From: Flavobacterium sp. MedPE-SWcel
GTDB lineage: Bacteria; Bacteroidota; Bacteroidia; Flavobacteriales; Flavobacteriaceae
NCBI GenBank assembly: GCA_001874325.1
Contig: MPCW01000013.1
Coordinates: forward strand, 40,815-104,814
DNA length: 64,000 nucleotides
Direction of reading: 5' to 3'
This document shows positions 38,755 to 46,389 of the stretch, piece after piece. Made by a program: the position numbers and the translations under genes. Below the pieces are notes generated by a model. The model was not told the DNA's origin and did not search any database. It worked only from the letters and a program-made list of their open reading frames with translations. Numbering within the stretch: position 1 is the stretch's first letter; every line of letters starts with the position of its first letter.

Positions 38755-40371
38755 ATGAAAAATTACTTTAAGAACATTGCTTTCTTAGCATTGCTATGTT
38801 CGCTATTTTTAACTATTTCTTGCGATTCGGAACAACCAAATGAAACTCAAGATATACATTCTCATACATCACATCCATCGTTAATTAGTATCGAGGAAGT
38901 TTTAGCAAAAATTAAAACACCTAAAATTAGGAATACAATTAATGGTTTTACTAACTTAAATGCAAGGGCTAAATCGAAGCTAGATGAATTTGAAACACCT
39001 GAATACTTTGAAAAAATAGGGTACAAAGATAAGTTTCATCAATATTCCTTATATCTTAACGGTTATAGTATTGAACAACCTTATTTTTTATATTATATAA
39101 TTACAATTGATACTGATTTGAAAGAAAAATCAGGTTTTGTAAAATACACTCCCAATCAGCAAATATCAATGTTAGATATAACCAAATTTTCAGGGAAATT
39201 AGAGCTGTTTAATGATGATATGGAAATTCAAGCTCATGCATCTCTTAGTAGCGGACAAATAGTAGGTACTACAACCTGTATAGATAGCGTAATTGCATCC
39301 GTACATAATTGTACTAATGGAGGTGAACATGCTCCAGGAGAGTCTTGCTCACCAGGATATGTAAATGATGCTTATTTTTCTTTTACTATTGTTACTGATT
39401 GTTGGACAGAGTTTGATTATAGTACTCCAGATAATTTCATTGGAGGTGGAGGAGGTGGAGGGGGAATGTCAAGAGTTGAAATATTTGAAAGTAAGTTGAC
39501 ACCTCAACAAGAAATCTTTTTGAACACAAATATAGATGCTAAAAACGCTATATATAAAGCGCTAGAGGGATGGAGTTATGTAAATGCCGCATTATCATTA
39601 GTAGATATTGGAATGCATGACATAAATCTACTGAACTTATTAATTAACCATCTCGAAGAATATAATTACTCACAAAAAAGTACTCGGTTTGTGAATTGGG
39701 CAGCAGGATATTTAATAGATAATCCTAGTATTACTACAGATCAATTTAATAATTGGTTTATGGGGGAAGTAGAAGGTGTAGAAAGTACTGAACCATATAT
39801 TGATAATTATTGGGATAACCCGAGTCTAAACTTTCCTCAGCAAGACTTACCTTCTAAATCTGAATTCTTGAATGCATATCCTACATCAATTTCTGCATAT
39901 AATTTATGTAATGAAATAGGCGGACAAATATTAACTTTATATAATGCAATCATCGCTAGTGGAAAAAATATAAATACATGTGCTATACGTTTATCGAAAG
40001 CATTAAACTATTCAGGAGTTACAATTCCAAATATTCCAGGAAAAACGAGATTAGGTAGTGATGGTAAATACTATTTTACATTTGCAGCAGATATTAATGC
40101 TTGGATGATTCTTACTTTTGGAATTAGTGAAAGTTCGGGAGGATTAATTCCCTTCAATAGTAGTCATATGTATTTAGATGACGGAGGGGTTAATGGTGTG
40201 AATTTTGCTACACAACTTAATAATGTTACGGGAATTTATGTAATGCAACCTATAAATAGTAATTACTTCGGCGCAACAGGTCATTGTGATGTATTGTTGA
40301 ATGGTAGTTGTGTTGCTAATAAATGTTATTATACACATGCAATAGGTGTACATGTTTGGGTCTTAGAATAA
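38755..40371 (+). CDS. Lipoprotein with C-terminal Tae4-like peptidoglycan amidase domain (candidate antibacterial toxin)
   Basis: 538 residues. A lipobox ends TISC (Cys23), so it should be a lipoprotein. Residues 24-228 form an N-terminal region with four Cys in the second half (TCIDSV, NCTNG, SCSPG, DCW). Eight Gly follow (230-237), a flexible joint. The last about 140 residues resemble type VI amidase effector Tae4: NTCAIRLSKALNYSGV (Cys409 as nucleophile), then GKYYFTFAADINAWM, TGIYVMQP and ATGHCDVLLNGS (His510). Tae4 enzymes cut the D-Glu-mDap bond of the stem peptide. The third catalytic Asp is not obvious. Two exported proteins follow. No type IX sorting domain is seen, and the delivery route is unknown. 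Confidence 0.72.
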   Translation: MKNYFKNIAFLALLCSLFLTISCDSEQPNETQDIHSHTSHPSLISIEEVLAKIKTPKIRNTINGFTNLNARAKSKLDEFETPEYFEKIGYKDKFHQYSLYLNGYSIEQPYFLYYIITIDTDLKEKSGFVKYTPNQQISMLDITKFSGKLELFNDDMEIQAHASLSSGQIVGTTTCIDSVIASVHNCTNGGEHAPGESCSPGYVNDAYFSFTIVTDCWTEFDYSTPDNFIGGGGGGGGMSRVEIFESKLTPQQEIFLNTNIDAKNAIYKALEGWSYVNAALSLVDIGMHDINLLNLLINHLEEYNYSQKSTRFVNWAAGYLIDNPSITTDQFNNWFMGEVEGVESTEPYIDNYWDNPSLNFPQQDLPSKSEFLNAYPTSISAYNLCNEIGGQILTLYNAIIASGKNINTCAIRLSKALNYSGVTIPNIPGKTRLGSDGKYYFTFAADINAWMILTFGISESSGGLIPFNSSHMYLDDGGVNGVNFATQLNNVTGIYVMQPINSNYFGATGHCDVLLNGSCVANKCYYTHAIGVHVWVLE

Positions 40372-40386
40372 TTAAAAAAATAATTT

Positions 40387-40923
40387 ATGAAATCATTTAT
40401 AATTATAATCTTATCATTCATTTTTTATTCACCTGTTTTTTCTCAGGAGTTTTATCATAATAAAATTTTAGAAGAGCAATCAGGTATTGAATTTACAGAA
40501 ATTAAACTAAGAGTTAATGAGGTAGTCCCTATCAAAGATGTTTTTTTTATAGTTGATACAATAAGTCAGGAAAAAACGATAATAGCTATCAAAAAGTTCA
40601 TTAAGGATAATAAAATAGATAATGCAGTGTTTTATTTTACGGAATTTTCTCAGATAACATCCATTAAAGAGAGAGAAAAAGCTTTTGAAAAGATCATATA
40701 TAATTTTGAAGGAAGGATGAAGATACTTGAATCAAACTTATATGTTATTATGAATCAAGATTTTTCATCTATTTATAAAGAAAGAGTTAAGCAAGAAGGA
40801 GGTGAAAGTTACGGATACCCTCTGCCTATTCGAGATGTTTTATGGAGTAACAAAATTAATAAAATATTGCCTTTTATTATGGATAAGCATAATCTCCTAG
40901 CAAATCATTATGATAGAAACTAA
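40387..40923 (+). CDS. Exported protein, candidate immunity protein A
   Basis: 178 residues with a type I signal peptide (KSFIIIILSFIFYSPVFSQ). The mature part is alpha/beta, Glu/Lys-rich, and not recognised. It starts 15 bases after the amidase-toxin gene and overlaps the next gene by 14 bases, so the three form one transcript. A periplasmic location is what protection against a cell-wall amidase requires. The role is inferred from position and export only. Confidence 0.55.
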   Translation: MKSFIIIILSFIFYSPVFSQEFYHNKILEEQSGIEFTEIKLRVNEVVPIKDVFFIVDTISQEKTIIAIKKFIKDNKIDNAVFYFTEFSQITSIKEREKAFEKIIYNFEGRMKILESNLYVIMNQDFSSIYKERVKQEGGESYGYPLPIRDVLWSNKINKILPFIMDKHNLLANHYDRN

Positions 40924-41275
40924 CTCGGTAATAAATATCAAAATAATATTAATATCTATTATTTGTATTTTATTGTTCTCTTGTTCTAATAGCATAGTTA
41001 ATTCTAAATATGTAATAACAAATTTTACTGAAAAGACTAGAGATACACTTTATACAATAGAGGGAGAGAACTATACAACAGGATTTGTAAAGCTAAAAGG
41101 AACTGTAAACGATTCCATTTATATTATTATAAACGATGGTTATAAAAAATACTTTAATGGTGATATCGATACCATTAGTAAAGTAGATTATTACGGTACT
41201 AATCCAATGAAATTTGAGTTTGACCCTTACAAGGCAGAAAAAGGTAAATTAGAAGTTGAGTTTTGTATTCTATAA
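40910..41275 (+). CDS. Small lipoprotein, candidate immunity protein B
   Basis: 121 residues. A hydrophobic N-terminus ends LLFSC (about residue 25), a lipobox. The mature protein is strand-rich (YVITNFTEKTRDTLYTIEG, SIYIIINDGYKKYF, KFEFDPYKAEKGKLEVEFCIL). It overlaps the preceding gene by 14 bases. The ATG at 40910 begins MIETNSVIN before the hydrophobic core. No family is recognised. It may be the immunity lipoprotein or a delivery accessory. Confidence 0.55.
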   Translation: MIETNSVINIKIILISIICILLFSCSNSIVNSKYVITNFTEKTRDTLYTIEGENYTTGFVKLKGTVNDSIYIIINDGYKKYFNGDIDTISKVDYYGTNPMKFEFDPYKAEKGKLEVEFCIL

Positions 41276-41288
41276 ATTATAGCTGTTT

Positions 41289-41405
41289 TATAATTAATTA
41301 TAGTAATAAAGAGTTTTTAGCTCTAATAAACATTTTTACAAATTATTTGTAAGCTATTTTAATTTTAGTGTCGATAATTTAAAGTTCATATAAAAAGGGG
41401 GGGGG
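41289..41405. repeat. Palindromes and a G9 tract between the toxin operon and the RadC gene
   Basis: TATAATTAATTATA (41289-41302) and TTACAAATTATTTGTAA (41336-41352) are perfect palindromes. Nine consecutive G lie at 41397-41405, unusual in such AT-rich DNA. The 146-base gap contains no ORF. Possible roles are termination, an origin or a slippage-prone site. Confidence 0.5.
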
Positions 41406-41421
41406 TAAGATATAGACAATA

Positions 41422-41856
41422 CTATTTTGCCCCATTAAGAATATCTAAACCAAACATACTTGTATACTCTTTAGACTCATCAATAATAATATGGTCTAAT
41501 AGCTTAATATTTAAAGTATGCGCGCCGTATGCAATTCTACGTGTTAACTCTAAGTCACTTTCGCTAGGTTTTAAATTACCGCTTGGGTGATTGTGGCAAA
41601 TTATTAACTTTTTACACTTCTTTGATACAGCAAAGCTAAAAACCTCTACAGGATCAATATTATTTTGATTAAGAGTACCTATGGTTAATAGTTCGATATA
41701 TTCTATATCATAGTTATTATTTAACCCAATAGCCCAAAAATATTCCTTTTTGCGATGAAGTCTATTTTGTCTTAAAAGTATTTTTCGCATTATGCGCGCT
41801 ATATCTTCTGTATTAGCGATGTGTATATCTTCATTTTTGGGTATTCGTACATTCAT
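41422..41856 (-). CDS. RadC-family JAB/MPN domain protein
   Basis: 144 residues, the size of the stand-alone RadC/JAB domain without the HhH region. It shows the metal-binding pattern ICHNHPSGNLKPSESDLELT (H-x-H-P-S-G-x6-S-x2-D) and a conserved LLDHIIIDESKEYTSMFGL tail. Such short RadC proteins are typical of mobile elements and phages in Bacteroidota; their activity is not settled (proposed DNA or protein processing). It is the only minus-strand gene in the element. Confidence 0.9.
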   Translation of the reverse strand: MNVRIPKNEDIHIANTEDIARIMRKILLRQNRLHRKKEYFWAIGLNNNYDIEYIELLTIGTLNQNNIDPVEVFSFAVSKKCKKLIICHNHPSGNLKPSESDLELTRRIAYGAHTLNIKLLDHIIIDESKEYTSMFGLDILNGAK

Positions 41857-41871
41857 CTCTTAATGTTTTTC

Positions 41872-41879
41872 CAAATATA
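41872..41879 (-). promoter_or_regulatory. Candidate -7 box for the RadC gene
   Basis: The minus strand reads TATATTTG, an exact TAnnTTTG match 16 bases before the ATG at 41856. Confidence 0.5.
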
Positions 41880-41993
41880 GCTAAACCATTAAACATTTTA
41901 TTGCAATTACTGATTATAAGAGCTATTTTGTATTAGCAACTAATTAATGTTTTATGCCTACTGATTAAATAAAGTTCCTTAATAATTTAGGTT

Positions 41994-42587
41994 ATGCCAA
42001 AACCAAATACACACCCAATATTATTTGACAATGTATTACAAATACACATCAAAAAATTAAAAGAGTGGGGATATATTAACCCAATAAAAATTATAAATGC
42101 TACACTTAATTGGAGTATAAATGGTAATAAAATAGGTAGTATATCACTTATCGTAAATACAACTTGTAATAATCCTTATCTTGAGTTACTATATACTCAT
42201 AGCGATATATCATATAATTATATAGTAAATCTTATATCAGTACCTTCCAATTTAGGCAAAGGTGAATTATGGTTTTTTATTTGTCCTAAAACAGGAAAGC
42301 GTTGCCGTAAGCTATATTGTATTGATGGATATTTTTTGCATAGGGATGCTTTTAATGGTATAATGTATCAAAGTCAAATTTATAGTAAGAAATGGAGAGA
42401 GATGAGTAAGATATATGGCGATTATTTTAGTAGTGAAAGAATTTATGAACAACTTTATAAAAAGCATTTAAAAAAAACATATAGGGGTAGACCAACAAAG
42501 AAATATGCTAAATTAGCTTTACAAATTAAAAAAGCAGAAAACATCTCTGATTTAGAAATAGAAAATCAAATAGTTAAATGGCAATAA
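41994..42587 (+). CDS. Conserved mobile-element-associated protein of unknown function
   Basis: 197 residues, soluble. The central segment LWFFICPKTGKRCRKLYCIDGYFLHRDAFNGIMYQSQ combines a C-x6-C-x4-C spacing with aromatic residues, which suggests a small metal-binding module. The C-terminus is basic (KKHLKKTYRGRPTKKYAKLALQIKKAE). I recognise the pattern as recurrent in Bacteroidota accessory regions, but no function is known. It is the last element gene before attR. Confidence 0.7.
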   Translation: MPKPNTHPILFDNVLQIHIKKLKEWGYINPIKIINATLNWSINGNKIGSISLIVNTTCNNPYLELLYTHSDISYNYIVNLISVPSNLGKGELWFFICPKTGKRCRKLYCIDGYFLHRDAFNGIMYQSQIYSKKWREMSKIYGDYFSSERIYEQLYKKHLKKTYRGRPTKKYAKLALQIKKAENISDLEIENQIVKWQ

Positions 42588-42607
42588 AGTGTATTTTTGA
42601 ATGGTTT

Positions 42608-42624
42608 TGTACCCTATTTGTACC
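42608..42624 (+). repeat. Right arm-type repeat: two TGTACC sites
   Basis: TGTACC at 42608-42613 and 42619-42624, same orientation and 11-base period as 27204-27220. The 17-base units differ at one base. It is 40 bases inside attR. Confidence 0.6.
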
Positions 42625-42663
42625 CTAAGGTCAATAAAACATTATAAATAAAGAGAAGTTACT

Positions 42664-42681
42664 TTTTGTATTGGAAAGTAG
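42664..42681 (+). other. attR: right attachment site
   Basis: TTTTGTATTGGAAAGTAG, matching attL at 16 of 18 positions, with 14 identical in a row (42667-42680). Read in frame it gives Phe-Cys-Ile-Gly-Lys-stop, a relic of the mnmE end. A TTG-start reading of the next gene would begin inside it. Confidence 0.88.
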
Positions 42682-42721
42682 TCTTAATAATAAAGGGATA
42701 ATACCTAATAAAACCAAAAGA

Positions 42722-43582
42722 ATGGAATTTAATGAACAAATAGTGAGAGGTAATATTAAAGCGTTATTAAATAAATATTTACCAAAATTATTTTTATTCT
42801 TAAGGGAGAAAGATATAAACGAAATTCTTGATGTGTACTATAACTTTATACAAAATACTAAAGATAATACTATAGTAAAAGAGAACTTTTTGTATTCTTT
42901 ATTACTTTTAGCTAAGTCTTCTGATGTAAATAAACACTCTTGTATTGAACAAGAGTTTGAATTAATAAATTATTATTTAGGCGAATTCAATGAAATCCTT
43001 GAAGATAGAAAAAAGAAATTTAGAGCTTTGATTAAAGGCTCTTTAAAAAATTTAGATGATAATAAATTATTAGAAAACATTGCAGAGATAGCAGTGTTTC
43101 TAAATTTCAATGAAGCTTTTACTTTTGAGGAATATGAATCAAAATATGATAATAAAAAAGAGATAACCAATAATAATAAAGATGAGGCAACTTATGATTT
43201 TAAATTTTCAAAAAAGAATAGGGAAGTTTTTTATTTAGAAGTTTTTAGTATAAAAATGAATACTGATAAATATAACAAAAATGGATTTGATAAATGTATA
43301 AGTGATAAAATCAAACATAAATTTGAAGTCAAGACTAAATTACTTAACGATAAAGAAAAGAGAAATGTTTTTATTGTACCAGTACTTCAGTAACTTACAG
43401 AAAACATAATTAATGAGAATAATGATTTACTATTAAAGACTTATAACATCGACGATGATGGATTTAACAGTACAAGTCCTCATTTTTTCTACTCTATTAT
43501 TGAGTTAAATAAGAATAGATATTATTTTTCTTGTTTGGAAGGATATATTAATCATTCGAATAAAGGTTTTAAAGTATTATAA
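42722..43582 (+). pseudogene. Nuclease-like protein gene interrupted by an in-frame stop
   Basis: The frame from the ATG at 42722 runs to TAA at 43391-43393 (223 codons), then stays open in the same frame for 62 more codons to TAA at 43580-43582 with similar residue use, which suggests one ancestral gene with a nonsense mutation. The N-terminal half is helical. The segment TYDFKFSKKNREVFYLEVFSIK followed by a helix and FIVPVL has the strand order of a PD-(D/E)XK core, with Asp and Glu in place but no Lys in the ExK position. The family is not recognised and the nuclease idea is tentative. It lies just outside attR, 41 bases past the core. Confidence 0.6.
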
Positions 43583-43598
43583 ATTATTTTCAACTAAA

Positions 43599-44429
43599 AT
43601 GACAGTACAAAACCTCTCCAATACACCATTCGACGAATTATTAGAATGCTTTTTATTAGCATTTGACGATTACTATGTTAAAATGCCTACTGACCCTAAC
43701 TATTATAAACAACGATGGAAAGCGGCTAAGGTTGATTTTAGTCTATCGTATGGAATGTTTGATAATGAAAAGCTAATAGGGTTTATTATTCATGCTGTGG
43801 ATACCAGAAACGGAGTACTAACGGCTTATAATACTGGTACTGGTGTTATACCCGAATATAGAGGGAGAAGAGTTGTAAAATCTATTTATGAGTATGCTCT
43901 TAAAGATTTAAAGCAAAATGGTATTCAAAAAAGTACTCTTGAAGTAATTACCAAAAATGAAAGAGCTATTAAATCATACGAAAGTATTGGTTTTAAAATC
44001 GGTAAAACCTTTAAGTGTTATAACGGTACTATAAATATTGGTAACTCAGACCAGTTTACGGTAAAAGAAATTGATTTAAATGCAATTGATTGGTCAAACT
44101 TACCTAATCAAGAATCATACTCATGGGATAATCAAAAAGAAACAATTTTAGAGAGTAAATACAGCTTTTTTCAGGTTGTTTATAACAATAAACCTGAGTC
44201 TTTTTTTATAATCAATTCTCAAAAAAACTATATAGCCCAATTTGATGTACTTAATACAGAAAGTGGTAATTGGAACAGGCTTTTTACTGCTATAAAACAA
44301 ACTTCGGCTACTATTAAAATTAATAATGTAGACGAACGACTTACTGACAAATTGTACAACTTACAGGCAATTGGACTAAATAATATAATCGACCAATATG
44401 AAATGGAATTAAGTATAATAAAACAATAA
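43599..44429 (+). CDS. GNAT-family acetyltransferase
   Basis: 276 residues. The acetyl-CoA-binding motif is VIPEYRGRRVVKSIYEYALKDLKQNG (about 88-113), followed by VITKNERAIKSYESIGFKI, motif B. The C-terminal half (about 145-276) is a second, degenerate domain without a clear CoA site. The substrate is unknown. It is the first intact core gene after the element. Confidence 0.85.
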   Translation: MTVQNLSNTPFDELLECFLLAFDDYYVKMPTDPNYYKQRWKAAKVDFSLSYGMFDNEKLIGFIIHAVDTRNGVLTAYNTGTGVIPEYRGRRVVKSIYEYALKDLKQNGIQKSTLEVITKNERAIKSYESIGFKIGKTFKCYNGTINIGNSDQFTVKEIDLNAIDWSNLPNQESYSWDNQKETILESKYSFFQVVYNNKPESFFIINSQKNYIAQFDVLNTESGNWNRLFTAIKQTSATIKINNVDERLTDKLYNLQAIGLNNIIDQYEMELSIIKQ

Positions 44430-44513
44430 CTAAATATAATAGTAGATAATTCCTTAATATAAATAGGATTACAATATTAATATTCCTAATTTTAGTTTAC
44501 TAAATTATTTACT

Positions 44514-45053
44514 ATGAAAGGAATTGTTTTTGTTGAGTTCTTAAAAATGGTTGACGATCAGTTAGGTATGGAAGTCACTGAGGAAATTGTAGAAAAAAGT
44601 GAATTACCTTCTAAAGGGCATTATACAAGCGTTGGGACTTATGATGATGCCGAAATGGTAGCCTTAGTAACACAACTCCACCTTAAAACAAATATTCCTG
44701 TAGCAACCTTACTTAAAAGCTTTGGTTCTTTTCTTTTTAAAAGCTTTGCTGTTCGTTATAAAGATATGCTAGGTAACATTAATGATAGTTTTGATATGCT
44801 CAGAAAAATTGAAAACTATATTCATGTAGAGGTTAAAAAAATATATAAAGAAGCTAATTTACCAACATTTGGTTATGAAGATGTTTCAGATAAAAAACTG
44901 AAATTGATCTATACCTCAGAACGTAAAATGCCAGACTTAGCAGAAGGGTTAATAGAAGCTACTATGAAGCACTTTGGAGAAACATTTACTATAACTCGCG
45001 AAGTAATAAAAGAGGATAATAGTTGTGTAGCTTTTTACATTGAACGACAATAA
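44514..45053 (+). CDS. H-NOX family heme-based nitric oxide sensor
   Basis: 179 residues, a stand-alone H-NOX domain. The proximal heme ligand is His104 (NYIHVEVKKIY) and the propionate-binding YxSxR motif is Tyr133-Ser135-Arg137 (YTSER). The protein binds NO through ferrous heme and passes the signal to a partner. The histidine kinase gene starts 5 bases downstream, the classic H-NOX-kinase arrangement. A distal-pocket Tyr for O2 binding cannot be assigned from the sequence alone, so NO is the presumed ligand. Confidence 0.92.
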   Translation: MKGIVFVEFLKMVDDQLGMEVTEEIVEKSELPSKGHYTSVGTYDDAEMVALVTQLHLKTNIPVATLLKSFGSFLFKSFAVRYKDMLGNINDSFDMLRKIENYIHVEVKKIYKEANLPTFGYEDVSDKKLKLIYTSERKMPDLAEGLIEATMKHFGETFTITREVIKEDNSCVAFYIERQ

Positions 45054-45058
45054 CATAA

Positions 45059-46297
45059 ATGGCAGATTTTTTAAAAAATAGAATAAAAAGAGAAATTGCA
45101 GCACGGCAAGAGGCAGAGCGTATTCTAGAAGAAAAATCATTAGAACTATACTTTAAAAACATAGAGCTCGAAGACTTAAATAAAGAGCTTAATAAATCTT
45201 TAACTGTTACTACTGATGAACTAGACGATTTAGAGAATATTCACTTAGAGTTATTCGAAAATTCGGCTGTAGGAATTGTAATGACAGAGAAAGATATAAT
45301 TGTTCAAATAAATAAAGCATTCGCTGATTTATTAGGTTACGAAAAAGCAGAACTTATAGGGAAACACATTAAAGATATTAGTTATCGTGATGATGTTAAC
45401 CTATCTATGCAAAACACTAAAGATTTAAGTGACAAAAAAATTGAGCGTTTTTCTATGCAAAAACGTTATAAAAGAAAAAATGGAACTTTCTTTTGGGGTA
45501 GTACTAATGTATCTGAAGTGAAAGGTAAAAAAGGTAAAGAAAAATGTAATTTAGCCGTTATAGTTAATATTCATAACGAAAAAATAGCCGAAAATAAATT
45601 ACATCAAACTGTTTCTCAATTACAAGAAATTAATCAAAATTTAGAAAACTTTGCACATATAGTCTCACATGACCTTAAAGCGCCACTAACAGGTATTAAC
45701 ACAGTATTAGCCTGGATTGAGGAAACAGAAACAGGAGAGGAGATGCGTAACTATACCTCTTTGATGAAAGAACGTGTAGAAAAAATGTACACGCTTATAG
45801 AGGGGATTATATCCTACTCAAAAGTAAGTAATCATAACGAAGAAAGGTCGTTAGTAGATGTTGAAGAAGTTGTAGACGAAGCCATACAGTTTTTACAAGT
45901 ACCTATGCATATTGAGGTTGTAAAAGAAGGTGTTTTTCCTAAAATCTATATTAATAGAGCTAAATTTATGCAGGTATTTAATAACCTGATAGATAATGCT
46001 ATAAGACATAATGATAAAGAAAAAGGACTTATTAAAATAGCTGTTACCGAAGATAATAGCTATTATTACTTCTCAATACACGATAATGGTGAGGGTATTG
46101 AAGAACGTTATTTTATAAAGATTTTTGAAATATTTAATACTCTAACTAAGACAGGTAAAAACACAGGAATAGGACTATCATTAGTTAAAAAGATAGTAGA
46201 ACAATGTGGGGGAAAAGTATCAGTAAAATCTAAACGAGGAATGTATACAGAGTTCCGTTTTACTATTTCTAAACAAATTTGTGATAACAATGACTAA
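45059..46297 (+). CDS. PAS-domain sensor histidine kinase paired with H-NOX
   Basis: 412 residues, cytosolic with no membrane segments. A coiled coil (about 8-60) and a PAS domain (about 64-185) precede the HisKA domain with phospho-acceptor His204 (VSHDLKAPL). The HATPase has N box NNLIDNAIRHN, G1 DNGEGIEE and G2 GIGLSLVKKIVEQCGG. H-NOX partners usually inhibit such kinases when NO is bound. No response regulator is adjacent, so the output is not known. Confidence 0.93.
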   Translation: MADFLKNRIKREIAARQEAERILEEKSLELYFKNIELEDLNKELNKSLTVTTDELDDLENIHLELFENSAVGIVMTEKDIIVQINKAFADLLGYEKAELIGKHIKDISYRDDVNLSMQNTKDLSDKKIERFSMQKRYKRKNGTFFWGSTNVSEVKGKKGKEKCNLAVIVNIHNEKIAENKLHQTVSQLQEINQNLENFAHIVSHDLKAPLTGINTVLAWIEETETGEEMRNYTSLMKERVEKMYTLIEGIISYSKVSNHNEERSLVDVEEVVDEAIQFLQVPMHIEVVKEGVFPKIYINRAKFMQVFNNLIDNAIRHNDKEKGLIKIAVTEDNSYYYFSIHDNGEGIEERYFIKIFEIFNTLTKTGKNTGIGLSLVKKIVEQCGGKVSVKSKRGMYTEFRFTISKQICDNND

Positions 46298-46361
46298 ATT
46301 ATAAATTTCTCTTCCCATTAATTTAAACAATAGTTTCTTTAAACATTTTATGTTGCTATTG

Positions 46362-46369
46362 TATATTTG
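46362..46369 (+). promoter_or_regulatory. Candidate -7 box for the MutS-like gene
   Basis: TATATTTG is an exact TAnnTTTG match, 20 bases before the ATG at 46390. Confidence 0.5.
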
Positions 46370-46389
46370 TTTTCTCTATAATTTTATAA

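Larger units (their letters stand above)
27061..42681 (+). mobile_element. 15.6-kb integrative element inserted at the 3' end of mnmE
   Basis: Bounded by attL (27061-27078) and attR (42664-42681). Cargo in order: Zn-finger/double HTH protein, tyrosine integrase, Type ISP-like restriction-modification enzyme, 472-aa unknown, HTH protein, small ORF, D5-type primase-helicase, DUF6371-like primase partner, Tae4-like lipoprotein toxin with two exported partners, RadC/JAB protein and a conserved hypothetical. There is no relaxase, coupling protein, conjugation or phage structural gene. A self-replicating satellite or helper-dependent mobilisable island fits best. The base composition of the restriction gene (45-47% G+C in lines I counted) stands out from the surrounding AT-rich sequence. 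Confidence 0.88.

Noticed and set aside
38755..41275. Type VI or type IX secretion locus
   Set aside because: No T6SS components are nearby and the toxin lacks a type IX C-terminal sorting domain.
27061..42681. Conjugative transposon or ordinary prophage
   Set aside because: No relaxase, TraG/VirD4, tra genes, terminase, portal, capsid or tail genes can be recognised.
42671..42721. TTG start of the gene after attR
   Set aside because: The TTG lies in the attR core, which is a recombined mnmE end; the first ATG in frame is at 42722.
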